Shown: positions 59,155 to 64,000 of the stretch, piece by piece | Layout: each line of letters opens with the position of its first letter | Position numbering within the stretch: the stretch's first letter is position 1 | From: Whalleya microplaca | Lineage: Eukaryota; Ascomycota; Sordariomycetes; Xylariales; Xylariaceae | Length of the DNA stretch: 64,000 nucleotides | Assembly (NCBI GenBank): GCA_022497155.1 | Contig: MU385729.1 | Location: 496,001-560,000, forward strand | Direction: 5' to 3' | Position numbers and translations under genes: made by a program | The notes under the pieces: model-generated | The model's database searches: none | Seen by the model: only the letters and a program-made list of their open reading frames with translations | Told to the model about the DNA's origin: nothing

Positions 59155-59562
59155 CAGAATTGCCGAGGCGTGGCGAGTTGTTATTCAATCCTAAACTAGG
59201 CCCTTTCTGCAGTTCGCGAGTACTCTCATGAGCTTCAAAGTATATGCAGACAGCTTCATAATGATTGAGCTGAGATCTTCGACCTCTGACTCTGGTTAGT
59301 GTATCATCACTATAGGATTCTCAACTGGAAGCTATCATACGCTGGAAAGTAGAAACGCATCTAACTGTTCAAAACAATAGCACACATTGGCTATGTTGAA
59401 CCTCCCTTCAAAAGTGTCTTGCAAGATATTAGTCACTTAATTCTTAGGTCACTCATTCATTTGATACATTGCCGAGTGGAAGGATACGGTATGATCGAGA
59501 CCGATCTATCTTCTAGGGAACACTGCTATATTTCACAACCTATAATCGTTGTACCATTCACC
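59155..59562. other. Convergent 3' flanks
   Basis: Between the deaminase stop and the stop of the next minus-strand gene. Nothing else seen. Confidence 0.5.
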
Positions 59563-61650
59563 TCACACAAGCCAAGAAGTCCCATGTTCCGACGACCAGG
59601 GACTCATCTGGTCGTCCAAGCACACGTGAGGTGCCGTCTCCTCCGAGCACGACATACGACCAGGTCCACTCAGTCGTTTGGGGGTCTTCCATGAAGCTGA
59701 CTTCTTCCGTGATCCAGACTTCGAGCTTGACGATTTACTCGAAGTTGGGCTTTGATCGAGAATTTCCTGCAGCATTGCCTTGGATGAACGCTTCTTGTCT
59801 CTTTCCAACTGCAAAGGCAATATGGTCCAGGACCGTATCGGAGGCGTTGCAGCGCGTATGTTCTCAGGAGTCTGATCCAGCAACGGCATAAAGCTGTAGC
59901 GACGTAGTGTATCTAAAAAGCCACCGCTTTTTGGGGTTGGTTCGTGGTTCTCTATCGGCTTGACACTGCTTCTCCGACTTTGGGTAGCGGACCCAATCGC
60001 ATACCCCATTTTCCTCTTATTGTGAGATCTGGGTGCCTCGTCTAGTTGGGAAGACCATGCTCTCTCAGCATCATGCAACAATGACTCGTTATCCGTTGGT
60101 AATGGTGTATGACGTGGTGATTCTTCGACTATTGACAAAGGTGCCGAATTTTCGACGCCGCAATGAGCATCGACGCCATGGTTGTAGAGATCTGATATTG
60201 TTTCCCTGCGTTGGAGATGGTCAGGATCTCCATACAAGCCCAGCGGAGTTAGCCAGTCAGTCGTAGATGCCCTCGAGGAGAGCTTTGGAAAGTTTGTCCA
60301 GGCACTTTCTTTACGGGCGGAAGACGAGCGCCCGGACTTCCTGATAGATGCCCGAGATGATACTGGAGCAGAGCTTGAACGTCGCGTGTAGAATTGCCCT
60401 GGCATAATACTTGGTTCTTCTTCAGTCGGACTAAGTCTAGCACTCGCCTTCCGTGTAGCACTCGGAGACTCAGATATTGAAGAAATTAACGATTCACTAC
60501 ATGCTGACATCTTCTGTGAGATGTCTGGCGACTTTATGACTCTCGCATCCGAGTCTCCAACTTCGTCTCGAAGCAGATCATCCGTGGATGACCCCTAGTG
60601 AACCTCCGTGATGCTTTGCCGAGAGATAAATGTAGTTCTGGTAGCTCCAAGATAGTGTCCACGATGACCCGAGAAATGCGTCGAGCTGAAGGACGGCTGG
60701 ACGGAGCTAATTGTCGTGGCAGGGTCAGCAATGCTAGGAACCATAGGTACAATCGCTTTCAAATGAGGAGTCGGCCTTGCGATTGGCTCTTTTGGCAACA
60801 GCAGGGAGAGACATTCCGCTGGTGAGCTTTGATCATCGATGTGGCGTAGTCCAGCTATCACAATTTCTAATATTCCTGCAATGTCGCTGGTAGTGACGAG
60901 GTAACTGTCTGTTGATGACCCATTTTCTTGCGAGGAGTTATTCCCGAAAGATGTTTCACCGACCTGTAGCACCGATGAAGGTGTCTGGTTCTCGTTCGCA
61001 GCAAGTGGTCTTGCTAGCGGCGGCGAACACTGATCATGTCGCTTGTCAGATAGGTAGGCACGGATATTGCAAACGATAGCATTAATGTCTTGTCTATCCA
61101 TGCCGACTTTACCGTCTAGTCGGGGATCGACGAAAGAATAAGATCTCGATGTTGGCGGAGACTCTGCAAATTGATTACCAGTGTACACGGAGCTCCAACG
61201 TCTTGTGGTGATTGGCGGTGCTAGGGATGAAATCAAGGGCTCCGTAGCCAGCATATCGGAATCGTGCTCGGTATGCTTATTAACGAATGACTGAACGAGC
61301 GGTGTGGTCTTGGATGACGCATGGTTCCCCTCGTGAAAACGGCGACAGATGTGATGATGCTTAGGGTCATGCTGATGCTGGGTAGCAAAGGGCATAGCCC
61401 ATCTCGGCTTCCACGTGCGCGTTGACCTCCGATCGTGGGACGTTGGTGCTGATGTGGTAGAGGCGATATCAGACTCTAAGACGGGCACTAGATAATCCAG
61501 AGAGCTCGTGGTTGAGTTAGCTGCCGCTGGCGCAGTTATGAGACTGACGTGCCGGCTACCAATGTGACTGGACGGTGCACTATAGAACTGGTCATCCCCC
61601 ACGCTGGTGATTGACGAGCGGTTGAGGTCAGTCGCAAGACGTTGAGCCAT
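59563..61650 (-). pseudogene. Ser/Thr-rich protein gene with one in-frame TAG (possible recoded gene)
   Basis: One uninterrupted frame of 696 codons from ATG at 61650, except for TAG at 60597..60595 (codon 352). Before the stop it reads SRQSITEVH, and directly after it continues in the same frame as GSSTDDLLRDEVGDSDARVI with no loss of coding character. The second half (340 codons) is as rich in Ser, Arg and Pro as the first (RRSSSAPVSSRASIRKSGRS, KSSSSKSGSRKKSASWKTPK). No domain was recognised; it looks like a disordered, phosphorylation-prone regulatory protein of fungal type. A Trp codon (TGG) at the stop position would fit the surrounding short linear motif, but that is from memory. Explanations are a recent nonsense mutation, an assembly error, or recoding of UAG. 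Confidence 0.72.
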
Positions 61651-63544
61651 TGTTTCTAGATGTAATTACAGTGGCTTGATCTGGACAACTTATGTTGAGG
61701 AATAAATAACATAATCCTAGGGATGATAACGAGGAGATAGAGAACACACAGGTAAAGTAGGTTTGAGATTAGAGAAAGACTGAAATCACATATACATGGC
61801 TTGATGTGTATGGGGAAAATTGCTTGCGTAATTAACTACTTATACCATGCTTTATGCCGAGAAGGAGCCAATCCATAGGAAAAGTGAGCAGGCAATATTG
61901 CAGGCGTAACTCACATCCGAGAGATAAGGAACCTACATAGGTAACTTACCTCGAAATAACGGTATGCCTATACCTATGTAAAGTTAGGAGCCACCAGGCG
62001 ATGCCATCATAGCACAGTATCCTCCCTATGAGTACATGTAGCGGATGAATGTGGAGCTGGCATCAATGTTGCGTTCTGACGCATCTCAAGATGGTGTTGG
62101 GGAGGTCGATTAAGCAACACTATTATGAAGACGGTGCTCTAACACAGCTGTTAGGCTATGCTTTAGAAGACCCTGGCTCTATCTTCCCACGAGGTCCAGG
62201 TATGACGGAAAGCAAACCCCTGAGTTAAGGTCTAGTCATTTCTCCCATAGGAGACCTGGGTGGATGAGTTCTGAGAGTGTTCCCATACATCGGTTAAGAC
62301 AAGAGACCTTGCGACAATCGATTTGAATAATATATGCGCCTAGGCGCGGAATGAGACTTCATATAGGTAAGTAGGTTAGGAGCCTGAAGCTGCCGACCTT
62401 GACAAGACCATCTGTTTGTCTTCGAAAGTAAGTTAAAGTAGCAAACTCAACAAACTTCAGGAATCATGACCGGATGTTCGTGAAAGTCGTCATCGTACTT
62501 CGTTGTCAACTAGTATTTTCATTCCGATCTTCATGGTACCCTGACAAGCACCGTAACTTTCACTGGTATGTATTCAATCTCATTCAGAAGCGTTTCAACA
62601 TCGGATGAGTTGATGTCATGATAACTAAGCCGGTCAGCTCGATTACATGTAAGATTCGCGAAGATGGGATGATACAGAACTTTAAGGTCGCAAAGAGCGC
62701 GGCAGTTGCAGCCGATTGCGCACTACCTACATGTGGCTAGGCCCTCTACGTCGTAGCTTCAGGTTGGGGCCGTTGACATACATGCATACATGTATATGCA
62801 CGCAGACGGGGAGCTGAAGCCGGGACCTTGGAAGAAAGCCTGTCAGCCTGTCAGGCACAAATCCATCGCTCAACAATCTCTGGACGCAGGACCTAAAATC
62901 TGTAGCCTCAGCAGCCCAGCAGCAGCAGCTGATGGTAGAATCCCTGCCCACTGCACCGCCACTTTTTCCTCGGCATCCACCGCCGCTGTCACCCCACAGA
63001 AGTCCGGCAAGCCAGTGCTAGAGATGAGCTAACAAAGCGAATAACCATATAGCGCTGTCAGGAATCGAACCTAACTCTACTTTTAACCCATCCGCTGCTA
63101 GCACGCACATCGTACATAGCCGAAGTCGCATGTTTTTGCCAACCAAGCAGCGGTCCACAGATCTGGCAGTTTGCCATCTCAATTCTCTCGCTCGAGACGT
63201 GTCACTCCACGATTGACTGTGTTCTACATATGAAAGGCAGTGTGTCAGGAGATTTAGCAGAGCCTGACCGACTTAACAAGCACTAGACAGGTGGCGAAGG
63301 CGGTATTTTTTCGTGTTTAATATATCCTTTGCGTTGGTATTTGTATGTCCGAGTGGTTTTCAAACAGCCAGCCCAGTTTGCCGATTCAATCAAAAAAATT
63401 CAAGTTCAAACACATTCCGTGCACCTGCGATATATTCCATCTGCACACCCGTTTATACAGTTCACACACATACGTACGTGTGATCAATCGTCTACATCGA
63501 GAGTTCAGGAGCGAACAGCGAAGAAGTTACACCGGTAATTCACA
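61651..63544. other. 1.9-kb intergenic region
   Basis: No credible gene. There is a short CAG-rich run at about 62909-62928, and at 63056-63090 a stretch whose reverse complement has a T-arm-like sequence (TTAGG-TTCGATT-CCTGA) but no matching acceptor stem. Confidence 0.45.
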
Positions 63545-64000
63545 ATGTGCATTGTCCTCCTCACAACGGCGCACCCGAAATATGCGCTCATCGCCGTCGA
63601 CAACCGGGACGAGTACGTGCTCCGGCCCACCAGCCGGCCGCACTGGTGGACCCATCAGCCCTCGGGCGAGAAGATCCTGTCGTCCCGGGATCTGCACCGG
63701 CGCGAGCGCGGGACCTGGCTCGGCGTCAGCAAGCGCGGGCGCTTCGCCGTCCTGACCAACTACCGGGAGTCCAGCCTCGACGACCCGGACCCGGAGCACG
63801 CCATCCACGGCGTCAAGAGCCGCGGCGTCATCCCCAACGCCTGGCTCGGCGCCCCCGCCGAGAGCAGCCTCGACGACTTCGTCAGCACCATGCTCGAGGG
63901 CCGCGCCGTCAAGAGCGTCGGCGGGTTCTCGCTTGTCTGCGGCGACCTGAGGCGGAAGAAGACGGATCAGGGCGTGAACCCTTTGGCGATTATCTCGAAT
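63545..64000 (+). CDS. TANGO2/NRDE-family protein (partial, 3' end off the right edge)
   Basis: The first 152 codons of a gene that continues past the window. The start MCIVLLTTAHPKYALIAVDN runs straight into NRDEYVLRPTSRPHWW, the Asn-Arg-Asp-Glu motif that names the family. WLGVSKRGRFAVLTNYRE and GGFSLVCGDL follow, also typical. TANGO2-type proteins are linked to Golgi organisation, heme/lipid handling or mitochondria; the biochemical role is unsettled. No intron in the visible part. Very GC-rich coding sequence. Confidence 0.9.
   Translation, partial: MCIVLLTTAHPKYALIAVDNRDEYVLRPTSRPHWWTHQPSGEKILSSRDLHRRERGTWLGVSKRGRFAVLTNYRESSLDDPDPEHAIHGVKSRGVIPNAWLGAPAESSLDDFVSTMLEGRAVKSVGGFSLVCGDLRRKKTDQGVNPLAIISN

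Noticed and set aside
63056..63130. tRNA-like stretch on the minus strand with a T-arm-like TTAGG-TTCGATT-CCTGA
   Set aside because: No acceptor stem or anticodon arm can be paired around it; at best a decayed tRNA fragment.

Overview
The window is nuclear DNA of a filamentous ascomycete (Pezizomycotina). The evidence is compact genes with many 45-150 bp GT-AG introns (many with a CTAA/CTGA-type branch site), two Zn2Cys6 regulators, fungal-type P450 and berberine-bridge oxidase genes, and a tRNA-Tyr with a short intron just 3' of the anticodon. A Sordariomycete or relative is my guess, but nothing seen here settles the class. All gene models were assembled by eye from splice signals, frame continuity and recalled family sequences.

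Layout. 0-5 kb: conserved genes for U1 snRNP protein Luc7 (partial, left edge), GPI-transamidase subunit Gpi16/PIG-T and a histidine-phosphatase (phosphoglycerate-mutase-like) protein. 5-20.4 kb: accessory region with a Zn2Cys6 regulator, a secreted FAD-linked oxidase, a GH47 alpha-mannosidase, a single-pass membrane protein, a remnant of a rhodopsin-domain membrane protein, and a P450 interrupted by one in-frame TAG. It may be a decaying metabolic cluster. 20.4-30.5 kb: a 3 kb gene-free AT-rich stretch, a small secreted cysteine-rich protein, an atypical hexokinase divergent from a second Zn2Cys6 regulator, and a MYND-finger protein. 31.2-32.7 kb: two non-coding elements with terminal inverted repeats and perfect 8-bp target duplications, lying 60 bp apart. 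32.8-42 kb: an APC-family amino-acid/GABA permease, two unrecognised genes, tRNA-Tyr and an RBR-type (RING-IBR-RING) protein.

42-64 kb is mostly conserved genes: a mitochondrial stomatin-like protein, Mon2 (six exons, about 1757 aa), ubiquitin-conjugating variant Mms2 (divergent from Mon2), a LYR-motif protein, a bZIP factor with an AT-hook-like motif, a glycine-rich LEA-like stress protein with an upstream TGACGTCA site, a cytidine/deoxycytidylate-deaminase-family protein, a Ser/Thr-rich protein interrupted by another single in-frame TAG, and the start of a TANGO2/NRDE-family gene at the right edge.

The most unusual signals are: (1) two otherwise intact reading frames, 40 kb apart, each broken by exactly one TAG at a place where coding clearly continues, which fits recent nonsense mutation, assembly error or A-to-I mRNA editing (UAG to UGG); (2) the adjacent pair of hAT-like MITEs; (3) a two-codon terminal exon proposed for the LEA-like gene.
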